Shown piece by piece: positions 9,125-17,417 of a stretch of DNA of 64,000 nucleotides (its first letter is position 1; the number at the start of each line of letters is the position of its first letter). A program made the position numbers and the translations under genes. The notes under the pieces were generated by a model, which saw nothing but the letters and a program-made list of their open reading frames with translations, was not told where the DNA came from and did no database searches. This DNA is from Parvularculaceae bacterium (GTDB taxonomy: Bacteria; Pseudomonadota; Alphaproteobacteria; Caulobacterales; Parvularculaceae), in contig JAJFFU010000216.1 of NCBI GenBank assembly GCA_021776465.1, positions 84,518-148,517 on the forward strand, given 5' to 3'.

Positions 9125-9643
9125 CTATACCCATGACAACACCTCCTGTAAGTTGTAACTATCAGAATATTCAAAATCATTTACATACACGAATTCTGAC
9201 CGCAGAGTCATTACCCCTTTAATGTCAATGTTGACCTTGTCAGGCTTCATAAGAATGTCACTAACATTAGACAACCCAGTGCCTATCAAGGTTTTAAGGC
9301 TGAATATCGCTATCAATGGAAATATCGTTTTGGAATGGGGATTCAATAAAATAGGTTCGTCGTAATAAATATTAGCTACATGTTTATTATTGATGTAAAG
9401 CATGTATCGCTGCTTTGATATTTCTATTTCAATATCAGATTTGTTGACAACTTCATGAGCAAATTTCATAGTTACTTCACCCTTTTTTATCTTAGGCAAA
9501 TCCATTCCCACAAAATTAAACTCGGTTCCTTCAAGTAATTTAATCTGTTGTTCAGCATAACGCTTAATGGTATAGATAATTCCACCAGCTACTCCCACCA
9601 GACCTAATGTTAACGCTATCCTATTTGCTTTGCTAAGTGCCAT
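9125..9643 (-). CDS. Membrane-anchored protein with LEA14/WHy-like beta domain
   Basis: The 172-residue protein has an N-terminal span (about residues 9-27). It is followed by a beta domain with the run 'V.NKSDIEIEI...YMLYINNKHVANI' and a later 'S.TIFPL'. This spacing is typical of LEA14/WHy-type (water-stress hypersensitive response) domains, which occur in membrane-anchored bacterial proteins. An AAACTAAGTTT palindrome lies 6 nt upstream of the ATG. It probably sits in the viral or host membrane with the beta domain exposed. Confidence 0.6.
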   Translation of the reverse strand: MALSKANRIALTLGLVGVAGGIIYTIKRYAEQQIKLLEGTEFNFVGMDLPKIKKGEVTMKFAHEVVNKSDIEIEISKQRYMLYINNKHVANIYYDEPILLNPHSKTIFPLIAIFSLKTLIGTGLSNVSDILMKPDKVNIDIKGVMTLRSEFVYVNDFEYSDSYNLQEVLSWV

Positions 9644-9647
9644 TGAT

Positions 9648-9660
9648 TAAACTAAGTTTA
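9648..9660. promoter_or_regulatory. AAACTWAGTTT palindrome, copy 1
   Basis: TAAACTAAGTTTA (6-bp arms around a single base) lies 5 nt upstream of the ATG of 9125-9643 and overlaps the stop codon of the preceding gene. It is one of eight copies of this 11-mer in the window. Confidence 0.55.
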
Positions 9661-10008
9661 TGGTTTCCATAATTTACACCAGTCTTTAGGAGCTATCCCC
9701 CCAGAAACCTGAGAGCAGATGTATTTTTTTGATTTAACATTTTGATAAGCGAATTTACAGTTGCCGCAATTCTGGCTTTCTTTAACTGATCCATCAGTAT
9801 AATTTGAGTCCTGCTTTGACATCTTATAAGGTGGAGTGCCAGAACCTAAAAGCCAATACAATAAAGGTTGTTTCGCGCGCTTCTCTTTTGGGAGCCTTCG
9901 GTATTGGGTAATAGCCCGTCTAACCAGTCTAGGCGTCCGAGAAGTACCCGCCTCTGGATACTCGTTCGGGGTCTGGAAAAAATTATTGAATGGTTTGTTG
10001 TCGGACAT
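9658..10008 (-). CDS. Four-cysteine HiPIP-like protein
   Basis: The 116-residue protein has a C-terminal domain with C81-x2-C84-x13-C98-x12-C111, a G-G before the last helix, and the ending D-W-C-K-L-W-K-P. This arrangement resembles high-potential iron-sulfur proteins, which end in G-W-C-x-x-[WY]. The N-terminal half is basic with an R-R-A-x-x-Q-Y-R-R-L-P-K-E-K-R-A-K segment. In a virion module it may be a structural metal-binding protein. Binding of an Fe-S cluster or zinc is inference. Confidence 0.6.
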   Translation of the reverse strand: MSDNKPFNNFFQTPNEYPEAGTSRTPRLVRRAITQYRRLPKEKRAKQPLLYWLLGSGTPPYKMSKQDSNYTDGSVKESQNCGNCKFAYQNVKSKKYICSQVSGGIAPKDWCKLWKP

Positions 10009-10063
10009 AATATCTACCTATCTATTTTGTTCTAGTTGTGAATAAATATAATTTCATACCATT

Positions 10064-10762
10064 CTAATCCATACCCCCGTACATAGCTCTTTCCTGACGA
10101 AGAGCTGCTAACGATGGTGGCTCAGTTGGCTGAATCACTCCGTTATCCACTGACCCGTCGGTGGATGAATATGAGTTCCCACACATGTCAGAATACGCTA
10201 AGGCCAGATCGGCAGCAGTCGGTACAAGTGGTTGAACACTTCCGTTTGCCCCATGATAAGCTTCCGTCACCTGCGCCGCAGTTGGAACAGATGGCTGTGG
10301 ATTAGATGCGTCTCTACCCGAACCGTGTGTAAACCCAGAAGACATGCCTCCAATTATCCCGCCATCAGGACTCTTAATGCTGCCTGTCGAATACCCCTTA
10401 CCGAGATTGTTTTCTCTGAGCACTTTGGTAACTATTGTAGGGTTACCGCCCGCTACAAAGAAAACGCCCTTCTTTCGGTCTCGAACTGCAATGTTCACCT
10501 TCCATTTTGGGAAATTCCACACAATCTTATTTTCCGTCAATTTAGTAGGAGTCCCAAGTTGCTTCATCATCCTTTTGGCTAGATTCCTAGCATGGGCGTT
10601 TTTCCAACTGTTTATAACATTGAAAACGCGACTTGGTTTGCTTCCGCTCGCGGAGGATTGGGGTTCACCTTTTTTTGGCTTCAAGACAAAGTAGGTCACC
10701 AAGCCTATAACCGCAACACCAGCGGTAATCCCTAATATCCAGTTTCTAGTTTTCTTTTCCAT
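10064..10762 (-). CDS. Virion-type membrane protein, 232 residues
   Basis: A Lys-rich start (MEKKTRN) precedes one span (about residues 8-27) and a basic linker. A folded segment (about 50-120) and a low-complexity tail follow, the tail holding two copies of the unit V-P-T-A-A-x(4-5)-A-Y. The N-in anchor with soluble C-terminal domain is the plan shared by most genes from 10 to 27 kb. No enzyme motif is visible. Confidence 0.65.
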   Translation of the reverse strand: MEKKTRNWILGITAGVAVIGLVTYFVLKPKKGEPQSSASGSKPSRVFNVINSWKNAHARNLAKRMMKQLGTPTKLTENKIVWNFPKWKVNIAVRDRKKGVFFVAGGNPTIVTKVLRENNLGKGYSTGSIKSPDGGIIGGMSSGFTHGSGRDASNPQPSVPTAAQVTEAYHGANGSVQPLVPTAADLALAYSDMCGNSYSSTDGSVDNGVIQPTEPPSLAALRQERAMYGGMD

Positions 10763-10778
10763 ATTACTTGTTTTCTGA

Positions 10779-11027
10779 TTATGAATTTGCTTTGGCTTTT
10801 GGAGCCTTCATGTTACAACTGTGACATAAGGAAAAATATATACCCAGTCCTGCAACCAACCCTACCAACGAACCTATAAACATCCATGTAGTTCCTTTTT
10901 TAGCCGAGAGCTTTCGGCGCTCGGCAGCGCCCACTCCTAGCATTGCGCCTGCTAAGGTGATTGATGAGACAATAACTGTAGCTTTACCTAATCTTCCTAT
11001 GTTTCTACCTAGTTTTGCTGTATCCAT
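10779..11027 (-). CDS. Two-span small membrane protein, 82 residues
   Basis: Two hydrophobic segments (about residues 16-35 and 47-68) are joined by a basic hairpin (AAERRKLSAKKG). The protein ends in a CHSC-containing lysine-rich tail. The function is unknown; it is a member of the membrane-protein operon. Confidence 0.6.
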   Translation of the reverse strand: MDTAKLGRNIGRLGKATVIVSSITLAGAMLGVGAAERRKLSAKKGTTWMFIGSLVGLVAGLGIYFSLCHSCNMKAPKAKANS

Positions 11028-11072
11028 TTTAGTGTATTTTTACTTGTTTTTAATTTTTTTCTAATGCGGTTT

Positions 11073-11268
11073 TTAGAGTCGTACGGATTTTCGCATTTCA
11101 TTGATCTTTTTAATTTCGTCTGCGCGCCCCTTATTCTTTGCTCGAAGTGTCGCTATAGGTAACGATCCTCCGACAGCCAATGCCGGCTCCTATAAGTCCA
11201 GCCACCACAATAGTGCTCCACTGTTGCACCTTGATTTCTTTTATTTTTTCTGGGGTTTCTTTTTCCAT
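11073..11268 (-). pseudogene. Small membrane protein with apparent frameshift
   Basis: From ATG 11268 a frame reads MEKETPEKIKEIKVQQWST followed by a membrane span, then stops at 11131 after 45 residues. The +1 frame continues with a protein-like tail (...GGSLPIATLRAKNKGRADEIKKI...) and stops at 11073, filling the gap to the next gene. The two halves together give the usual anchor-plus-basic-tail plan of the neighbours. A one-base indel (sequencing error or mutation) near 11170-11200 explains this best. The short 45-residue form (11131-11268) could also be the real product. Confidence 0.5.
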
Positions 11269-11269
11269 G

Positions 11270-12103
11270 TCAAATTCTTTTTCTGTTTAAAACAATCAGA
11301 GTTGTTAAACTCGTGATCGCTAATAATCCTAATGTTAACGGAAACCAGTTCCGCTGTAAAAATTTCGTTGGGTCAGAAGTAACTGAACTTGTGATCCCTT
11401 TTACACCATATTTATGAAACTTGGTGTATAGTTCTTTTGGGTATTGGAAAATTGAAATATTCTTCTCGGCATTTTTTAAAGTCTGAGGATGAACCCTTCT
11501 AACGTCTTTTCCCCATCCCGCGTTTGCACTTACCACCGTGTAAGTGGCTGTAGCCTGATCAGTAAAGGCGTTTTTGTCCTTTACTGGAAAACGAGACTGG
11601 TTCGGAATCTTATTCAATTGCTCCTTTAAAAACACGACAGCGACCTCGGCGGCAACATCAATTCTATCCAGTAATTCAGGGTGTCCGACCAGATCGATAT
11701 TCGTCAGTCTTCCGTACTTGTTATAGTTCCCTTTGAACGTTAGCCCGTTCATGCCACGGCCACGGTATTTATACCCATCACCGTACACCGTGTTTCCATA
11801 CCTGTTGCCATATATTTTATCGTAAAAGGCAACATCATTTCTCTTCAAAGAACTCAATTGGCTCTCGGATAGTCCAGAGAGTCTACTTCCAAACAAGCCT
11901 CTCAGCCTACTGTTAGAAGTGTTTCGGTAGGAGTACTCCCCCTTTGGTTTGAACCCCGATTCTTTAGAGATAGTCGCAAGGATAGCCCGTCGCAAATATG
12001 GGTTATAAAACTCATGGCTGTCCATCGCCTCTTCAACCGCTCTAATTCCAGACTCTGGAAAACGATTATTAACAAGTTGAACTTTTTGAACGCCATTTAT
12101 CAT
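11270..12103 (-). CDS. Membrane-anchored GH19-like muralytic enzyme
   Basis: The 277-residue protein resembles glycoside hydrolase family 19 (chitinase/endolysin). It has I-S-K-E48-S-G (likely acid residue), E56 in the GEYSYRNT segment, then L-F-G-x-R-L, Y-G-N-R-Y-G-N...GDGYKYRGRGxNGLTxKxNY, which is the classic GH19 'GDGxxxxGRGxxQLT..xNY' block. A C-terminal span (about 253-272) followed by N-R-K-R-I anchors it. GH19 phage enzymes cut the peptidoglycan glycan strand. A virion-membrane-anchored muralytic enzyme is the arrangement seen in tailless membrane phages such as PRD1 (P7), so a role in genome entry is plausible. Confidence 0.8.
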   Translation of the reverse strand: MINGVQKVQLVNNRFPESGIRAVEEAMDSHEFYNPYLRRAILATISKESGFKPKGEYSYRNTSNSRLRGLFGSRLSGLSESQLSSLKRNDVAFYDKIYGNRYGNTVYGDGYKYRGRGMNGLTFKGNYNKYGRLTNIDLVGHPELLDRIDVAAEVAVVFLKEQLNKIPNQSRFPVKDKNAFTDQATATYTVVSANAGWGKDVRRVHPQTLKNAEKNISIFQYPKELYTKFHKYGVKGITSSVTSDPTKFLQRNWFPLTLGLLAITSLTTLIVLNRKRI

Positions 12104-12112
12104 CTATCTCAA

Positions 12113-12880
12113 TTAAGCTTTTGGCGCGTTTTTAGGTGCAGGAACGCCATACTTTCTGTAAAGTGAATAAGGAACTGGGAATTTTTGTCTCAGTTCTGTA
12201 CTTTTCTTTGCTATCTCTCTTCTATAAGTTGTGCTATTCCACCAGTTAGGGTATTTCGCTTTTAAAGATTGCGCAAACTTCGACATCTCTATCTCATACT
12301 TCTTGTTATAGGGGCGCATGGTTATCGTGTCAGCTCTGACCCACCCAGTCTTATAATCTGATAATATACCGCAGCATGGATTTGCTAGCTGCACTTTAAA
12401 CCACCTCATCGGTGGGTCGAGATCATCTTCCTTTTCAGATATCACTCGGCCAATTGGAGTGGGGGCGTTAATTTTAGTGATTCTGTTGTTACGCCAACCC
12501 TCCCACGCCTCTAGAACTTCAGGTCCTTTGCGGATATTAGCATAGCCAGACCCCCTTTGAGTTGTTCTAGGATACAGGCTTTGTCCTTTTATTTCTGAAA
12601 AAGGGTTAGCGAGTTGTAATTCGGAATCAATAAACGGCTGACTTATATTAGGGTCTCCCGTTGATCCGCTAGCAACCGATCCTTGAGGTGCTCCCTCACC
12701 CTTGTAGGACTGTTGATATTGTTCTCTTTTCTCTTTTTCAAACTGCTTTTGCTTGGCAATCCGTAACTTCTCAGCATCCTTTTCTTTTTTGCGTTTAGAT
12801 AAAATTACAACCGTGGTAATTCCTCCGCCAATAAGGACAACACCGAGAGATACCAATAATATGACTTTCTTTTTGTCCAT
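12113..12880 (-). CDS. Membrane-anchored protein with bacterial SH3-like domain
   Basis: The 255-residue protein has an N-terminal span (about residues 6-27) and a highly charged helix (30-60). An SH3b-like domain spans roughly residues 100-185, opening with Y-A-N-I-R-K-G-P and closing with T-G-W-V-R-A-D-T. SH3b domains bind peptidoglycan, so this virion-type protein may contact the cell wall beside the GH19-like enzyme encoded next to it. Confidence 0.68.
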   Translation of the reverse strand: MDKKKVILLVSLGVVLIGGGITTVVILSKRKKEKDAEKLRIAKQKQFEKEKREQYQQSYKGEGAPQGSVASGSTGDPNISQPFIDSELQLANPFSEIKGQSLYPRTTQRGSGYANIRKGPEVLEAWEGWRNNRITKINAPTPIGRVISEKEDDLDPPMRWFKVQLANPCCGILSDYKTGWVRADTITMRPYNKKYEIEMSKFAQSLKAKYPNWWNSTTYRREIAKKSTELRQKFPVPYSLYRKYGVPAPKNAPKA

Positions 12881-12881
12881 T

Positions 12882-13385
12882 CTATCTATAAGGTTTTGTC
12901 TTAATTACACGCCAAAGTTCATCCATCTCATCAGAGTCAAAACCGTGCTCAAAATCTCCATATAAATCAGACTTAAATAAAGCGTTGTATTGATAGGCTA
13001 TTTTTGAAATGTCTGCCTGATTTTTAGCCTTCTTGATCACCGCAAGCATGGCATCCTCATCCTCACTCATGCCCAAACTCCATGTTTCTTTATAGGCCTT
13101 CCTGATTGCTCTAGCGCCATCACGCGCCTCTCTTGATGTGATACTTGTAATAGGGCTCTTCTTCCAGAAATTAACATCCATAGCTGGCATCGTCTTGATT
13201 TCTTCAGAATCTCCAAAGGTTCCCGCTCCACCTCCGGCTGAGCCCTTATCGAGTGAGTCATGGATTCTCTTTAGGATGCCGTTTTTTTGCCCGCGCCTTA
13301 CCAGACCATATGTAACCACAGTCGCCACCAGTGCGCCACCGATGCCCATGATCCATTTTTGCCGTGATGTGTATCTTCCAGCCAT
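12882..13385 (-). CDS. Single-span membrane protein, 167 residues
   Basis: An N-terminal anchor (about residues 10-27, MGIGGALVATVVTYG) is followed by a helical soluble domain with acidic patches (DEDAMLAVIKKAKNQADISK...). It is separated by one base from the neighbouring gene, in the same operon. No domain is recognised; a structural role is inferred from context. Confidence 0.6.
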   Translation of the reverse strand: MAGRYTSRQKWIMGIGGALVATVVTYGLVRRGQKNGILKRIHDSLDKGSAGGGAGTFGDSEEIKTMPAMDVNFWKKSPITSITSREARDGARAIRKAYKETWSLGMSEDEDAMLAVIKKAKNQADISKIAYQYNALFKSDLYGDFEHGFDSDEMDELWRVIKTKPYR

Positions 13386-13387
13386 GA

Positions 13388-13780
13388 CTATCCTTTTAAT
13401 GCTTTAATACTTTTGGTGGGACTCTTAGCTAGATTAAATACAACCATAGCTACTCCCCCGACCAAAACAACCGCTAGACCAATTCCAATCCACTTAGTTG
13501 CCCCGAAAATACCTCCAATGAAATCACCAACGTCGTCAGCGAAATCAACCATAGAAGCCATAGAGGAGCGATCAATCATAACGCCTTGGCCCTCCATGTA
13601 CTCCCGTAAAGACACAGTGTTGGCCTTAGCATCTTCACCACCACGCCTTTCCCATGCTTTAATCCAAATACTATTGGCGCGCTTTTTACCAAAGAGCTTT
13701 TTTAAGTCCTTATGCCACTGGACCCAAGTTTGGCTCTCTGAGTTCTTTTTCGGTATGTTCCTTGACGGATCGTTTCTCAT
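13388..13780 (-). CDS. C-terminally anchored small protein, 130 residues
   Basis: The N-terminal basic helical region (SWVQWHKDLKKLFGKKRA, with a helix-turn-helix-like tryptophan pattern) precedes one membrane span near residues 96-117. A short lysine tail follows. The opposite topology to most neighbours suggests its N-terminal domain lies on the other face of the membrane or within the particle near DNA. That is inference. Confidence 0.6.
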   Translation of the reverse strand: MRNDPSRNIPKKNSESQTWVQWHKDLKKLFGKKRANSIWIKAWERRGGEDAKANTVSLREYMEGQGVMIDRSSMASMVDFADDVGDFIGGIFGATKWIGIGLAVVLVGGVAMVVFNLAKSPTKSIKALKG

Positions 13781-13791
13781 CTTTTAGGTTC

Positions 13792-14451
13792 TTAATGTAT
13801 CCATGTTACTCCGTAGCCATCCCAATAAGGATCATCCTTAGGAATTGGCGGGTAGGGAGCCACTATATTACTAAACCCCTGTCTCGGTTGCACAGTTCTC
13901 GGTCCCACCTTCAATACCTTGCCATCTTTGATTACAAAATCATTTGCCTCCAAGGCAATGACAGCCTTTTTAGCTTGAACAGAACTAAGTTTTCCATTAA
14001 ATATCTTGTTGGCTAGTTTTACCGCGCCTACCTTATTGAGATGAACCACCTCTTTTACATTGCTGTTTATATCAATTCTAACCGCGATAAATGGACAATT
14101 CCTCCCTAGACAGTTTGGGGCTTTAATGGCCTTATATCCCGCTTTTGAGAGTTTTATTTGAATGTCATTATTTCGTTCCAATTGCTTAGAGTCTCCTGTT
14201 CTAATCTGCGCAGCCCACTTATTGGCAGTATCCATAGATATTTTAGCGGGCTTCATCGGGACTTCCACCCTTTTTTCATGCTGTGATTGATCACGAAGCA
14301 AATGAGCAGGCCCTTGTTGATCTCCATCTTTTTTGTCTGACTTAGCCGAAGGGGAAGTATGATGCTTTGGTTTTAACAAATAAAGACCAATACCACTGAT
14401 GATAGCCAGTGGAATCACAACGTTTAATATGTTTTTAGTTTTTTGGTTCAT
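13792..14451 (-). CDS. Single-span membrane protein, 219 residues
   Basis: An N-terminal anchor (about residues 8-25) is followed by a K/H/D-rich linker. A soluble domain of about 150 residues carries one CxxxxC-like pair (N-C-L-G-R-N-C). The stop of the preceding gene and this start share an ATGA-like junction at 14451. The function is unknown. Confidence 0.6.
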   Translation of the reverse strand: MNQKTKNILNVVIPLAIISGIGLYLLKPKHHTSPSAKSDKKDGDQQGPAHLLRDQSQHEKRVEVPMKPAKISMDTANKWAAQIRTGDSKQLERNNDIQIKLSKAGYKAIKAPNCLGRNCPFIAVRIDINSNVKEVVHLNKVGAVKLANKIFNGKLSSVQAKKAVIALEANDFVIKDGKVLKVGPRTVQPRQGFSNIVAPYPPIPKDDPYWDGYGVTWIH

Positions 14452-14957
14452 TATGCGGCCTTTTTTATTTGTCCCAACCCATCATTACCTCGGTAGTATT
14501 GGTATCCCTCTGCGGCGAGTCTTTGTTTTAAAACCTCTATCTCAGATTCAATCCTTGATTTTTTTTGGTAGTTACCCGCTAAACTAGGTACCGCCGCTTT
14601 TCTTGCTTGCAACATCGAAATATTATTGGCGAAACTTTTTAACTTGTTCATCTTCAATTGCTGACCCAATGTTAAAGGACGGGGAACTTTTTTTGGTTCT
14701 GGCTGGACTTGAACCAGAGCCTGTTTTTTACTCCTTCTAAGTGAAATGTTTTGCACTTGGACAGGCACATCCCCTATTATTTTACTGGATTCTCTAACCG
14801 TACGCGCAGGCGTATTACCAGAAGTGTTAATGGAGTCTTGTGCGGTTTTATCAGCGGTTTTACTCGGTTTTTTTAGATACCAGATAACACCCCCAACCAC
14901 AACAGCCCCAACGAGCAATGTGATAAGTAGTTTTTTATTTTCTAGTATCTTTTTCAT
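14451..14957 (-). CDS. Single-span membrane protein, 168 residues
   Basis: MKKILENKKLL precedes a span at about residues 10-27. A long basic, helical region follows with heptad-like leucines (LGQQLKMNKLKSFANN, IESEIEVLKQRLAAEGYQYYR). A copy of the AAACTAAGTTT motif directly abuts the start codon. The function is unknown. Confidence 0.62.
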   Translation of the reverse strand: MKKILENKKLLITLLVGAVVVGGVIWYLKKPSKTADKTAQDSINTSGNTPARTVRESSKIIGDVPVQVQNISLRRSKKQALVQVQPEPKKVPRPLTLGQQLKMNKLKSFANNISMLQARKAAVPSLAGNYQKKSRIESEIEVLKQRLAAEGYQYYRGNDGLGQIKKAA

Positions 14958-14968
14958 AAACTAAGTTT
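14958..14968. promoter_or_regulatory. AAACTWAGTTT palindrome, copy 2
   Basis: This copy immediately precedes the ATG at 14957 (on the minus strand: AAACTTAGTTTATG). No other ribosome-binding-like sequence is seen before this gene. Confidence 0.55.
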
Positions 14969-14999
14969 TTACTTCAAGTGTGGGTAGTGCTTTTTATAG

Positions 15000-15395
15000 T
15001 TAAAACAATGAGTTACCTACACGAACGCGGGACACTGGCAGAATGCTATGTGACCTCATCGCTTGTGTTGAGCTTGGCGGAATCGAAGAAGCACTTTTTG
15101 GCAAAGATGAAAAAGTGAGCACATCCTTTGTGATGCCCTTTTTCTCAACACCTAAAATTCGTCTAGCTCGAATGTTCTGACGAGCTATTGCCCCACCTAG
15201 AATTCCACTGGAAGTGGGTGTGAGTTTTACAGGTTTATCAATCTCAGGGTCAATAGAGCGTAGAGCGGTGTCCATGTCTTCTTGATCCTTAGATTTCTGT
15301 TTTGGAGATTTACCCTTAGAGGTGAAATACCACACGGCAGCGCCTCCTAATATGACCACTCCAATTCCAATTGCTATCCATACTTTCTTATTCAT
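15000..15395 (-). CDS. Single-span membrane protein, 131 residues
   Basis: An anchor (about residues 5-24, ending W-Y-F) is followed by a lysine-rich stretch and a proline/serine-containing soluble part. No known domain is seen. It is a member of the anchored-protein series 14-18 kb. Confidence 0.6.
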   Translation of the reverse strand: MNKKVWIAIGIGVVILGGAAVWYFTSKGKSPKQKSKDQEDMDTALRSIDPEIDKPVKLTPTSSGILGGAIARQNIRARRILGVEKKGITKDVLTFSSLPKSASSIPPSSTQAMRSHSILPVSRVRVGNSLF

Positions 15396-15412
15396 GTCTT
15401 TAAATTTTATAG

Positions 15413-15856
15413 TTAACCTCCGTAGGCCTCTCCTATTAGCGGAGTAACATTTCTTTTAAACCAACGGTCACGACCCTCAACCAGAGCTGCTACCTGTGGG
15501 GAGAATACATCTCTCTCCTTAATCCCTTTAAATCTCTGTTCCAATTCATCGCCATCAAGAGGGTTGCCTGAGCTATCTAGCCATCGAAGGTTGTCTTCAT
15601 GCCATGCCCGAAGAACTGTAACTGGGATTTTTTCTAACTGTATAGCAAGAGCGGGGGTGTTCACCCGAAACCTACGAGACGGTCTTGATCCTATGGTGGC
15701 AATTTGAATCGCTACCTGAGATGCTAAGTCTTGGTGGTCTTGCTTATTTTTTACCTTAGCTTTTTGCTTAGGGCGTGCAAAACCAAAATAATAGATCGCC
15801 CCCGAGGCAATAACCAACCCAACAAGTCCTAACGCTATTTTTATACCTTTTTCCAT
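15413..15856 (-). CDS. Single-span membrane protein, 147 residues
   Basis: An anchor (about residues 6-26) is followed by a K/Q-rich linker and a soluble domain with W-H-E-D-N-L-R-W-L-D. Its start and the stop of the neighbour at 15856 share a base (TAATGG), indicating translational coupling. The function is unknown. Confidence 0.6.
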   Translation of the reverse strand: MEKGIKIALGLVGLVIASGAIYYFGFARPKQKAKVKNKQDHQDLASQVAIQIATIGSRPSRRFRVNTPALAIQLEKIPVTVLRAWHEDNLRWLDSSGNPLDGDELEQRFKGIKERDVFSPQVAALVEGRDRWFKRNVTPLIGEAYGG

Positions 15857-16416
15857 TATTTTTTAACAGTTGTAGTAGAAGTTACTGTGGTAAGTTGCGT
15901 GGTAGGTTTTGATGCTACAGGAGTAGGTGTACCCGTCTCCTGCTCTAATTCTGTTACACCTGATGATATACTCGTAGGTGAGGATACTGATGTAGGCTCA
16001 CTTGACGGCTTTGTGCCCACTAGAGAAGGAGGTGGCGAGGTTACAGGGTCGATGTCTGCAAGTGATGTAAGCCCCCCCGAAGGTTTGGAAGCAACTGGGT
16101 CAGTTATCTGAGGTAAAATTTGGTCAGTTGTCGTTCCAGTATCGATGGCCTCTTGCTCTACTGCATCTGGGATTTTATTTCCCTCAGCATCAATTACATC
16201 ACCATCCTGAATTGCGCGAGGGTCAGTAGAACTGATACCGCCACCATAAAAGCCCCCTCCGCCACCACCAGTCGTTGTTTCCTCCTCAACTGGAATAGAG
16301 GTGACCTTCTTTGGAACTCCCTTTTTCTTAGGTTTGAATAACAGAACTGCGCCAACTACTAGCAAGCCCCCTATAACCCAAAACGCTACGCCTTTTTTCT
16401 TATTTGTTTTAGCCAT
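15856..16416 (-). CDS. Membrane-anchored Thr/Ser/Pro-rich protein, 186 residues
   Basis: A Lys-rich N-terminus and span (about residues 10-27) are followed by an extended low-complexity region. It holds a G-G-G-G-G run near residue 52 and repeated 'VASKPS/TxLTx' and 'SPTSISS' units. This stalk-like composition is typical of surface-exposed, flexible spike stems or O-glycosylated segments. Confidence 0.6.
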   Translation of the reverse strand: MAKTNKKKGVAFWVIGGLLVVGAVLLFKPKKKGVPKKVTSIPVEEETTTGGGGGGFYGGGISSTDPRAIQDGDVIDAEGNKIPDAVEQEAIDTGTTTDQILPQITDPVASKPSGGLTSLADIDPVTSPPPSLVGTKPSSEPTSVSSPTSISSGVTELEQETGTPTPVASKPTTQLTTVTSTTTVKK

Positions 16417-16441
16417 CTTTTTATTTAATAATAGTTGCTAC

Positions 16442-16936
16442 TTAACTCGGGCATGGAGATGTCCATCCACTTCGAGAACAATAACATCCGAATTGATTAA
16501 TAGGTCGTCCACGGTACGTCTGCCGCCTACAACTGTTCTTTGGCATAAACCAATAGTCTGTGCCACTGACACTCGAAAATTTAACAGCCGTGCCTGTCCT
16601 AATATCTATCTCGTAATTCAGCGCCTCCAACTTATTAAGAATAGACTTTCGTCTGACTTTTTTTGCTTCAACGCTCATCTTAGACTGCCGCAGACCAGAC
16701 AACTCCAAGGCAAGAGCATCCGCCTTTGCCTTGGATGAGTCAGTCTTTGTAGCAACAATCGTTTCAGGAGCAGGGACATAAAGCTTAGTTCTGGGGGTGG
16801 TTTTAAGTTTATCCTCATCGGAAGCCTTTTTCTTTTTGTTGTTCGCTCGGATAGCATAAGCTATACCAGCACCTGCTATGACGCCTACACTGATTCCAGC
16901 AATCCACAAAATCATTTTTGTCCTTTTCTCCATCAT
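16442..16936 (-). CDS. Single-span membrane protein with ambiguous C-terminus, 164 residues
   Basis: An anchor (about residues 9-26) is followed by a charged helical region (30-115). After about residue 125 the listed frame turns cysteine/tryptophan-rich (Y-W-F-M-P-K-N-S-C...). The next frame is also open there and reads a more ordinary V-x-Q-T-I-G...DDLLINSDVIVLEVDG sequence to a stop at 16439. Either a one-base indel near 16565 or a genuine Cys-rich tail is possible. The first ~120 residues are secure. Confidence 0.55.
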   Translation of the reverse strand: MMEKRTKMILWIAGISVGVIAGAGIAYAIRANNKKKKASDEDKLKTTPRTKLYVPAPETIVATKTDSSKAKADALALELSGLRQSKMSVEAKKVRRKSILNKLEALNYEIDIRTGTAVKFSSVSGTDYWFMPKNSCRRQTYRGRPINQFGCYCSRSGWTSPCPS

Positions 16937-17005
16937 CTAATATGTTAACTTATAATTCTTAAAAATAAGTTAGTACCCCGCTTTAGTACAGCAAGGGATT
17001 CCTCT

Positions 17006-17389
17006 TTATCGTCTTGCAGCTTTTCTGGGGCGAACAGGATAGTACGTCCCATTTCCAGCATCGCAGTTGTTTACAAATGCCTGAATCGCTGCGGCGGAAT
17101 CAGTAGAGCAGATAGTGCCCGCGAGGTACGTTCCATCGGCAAACCGACACGCAAAGCATCCTCCGCCAATAGATGTGGGCTCACCCCCCACTCCTGAAGT
17201 TTTCTCTGGTTTAGGAGTTTCTTTAGTTACAGTTTCGGTGGTAACCGTTTTATCTGGGGTCTCAACGGTTTTTTTCTTAGCAACTGTTGTTGATTTTTTA
17301 GCATTTCGGTTCATCCACCATGCTATGGCTGAAAAGGCTCCTACGACAGCAAAGCCTAGGATTACCATGTGTTTTACTTTCTTTTCCAT
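17006..17389 (-). CDS. Single-span membrane protein with Cys-rich head, 127 residues
   Basis: An anchor (about residues 8-25) is followed by a Thr/Val/Lys repeat-like linker (EKTVTTETVTKET). A compact C-terminal domain has four cysteines (G-G-C-F-A-C..., T-I-C-S, N-N-C-D). Disulfides or metal binding would stabilise an exposed head. The family is unknown. Confidence 0.6.
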   Translation of the reverse strand: MEKKVKHMVILGFAVVGAFSAIAWWMNRNAKKSTTVAKKKTVETPDKTVTTETVTKETPKPEKTSGVGGEPTSIGGGCFACRFADGTYLAGTICSTDSAAAIQAFVNNCDAGNGTYYPVRPRKAARR

Positions 17390-17417
17390 CTTAGTTGAAT
17401 TATAGAATTTATATTAA

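Noticed and set aside
9017-9134. 40-residue minus-strand frame between 9125-9643 and 8635-9036
   Set aside because: It runs through the promoter box and into the next gene in another frame, with no hydrophobic span or other protein-like feature.
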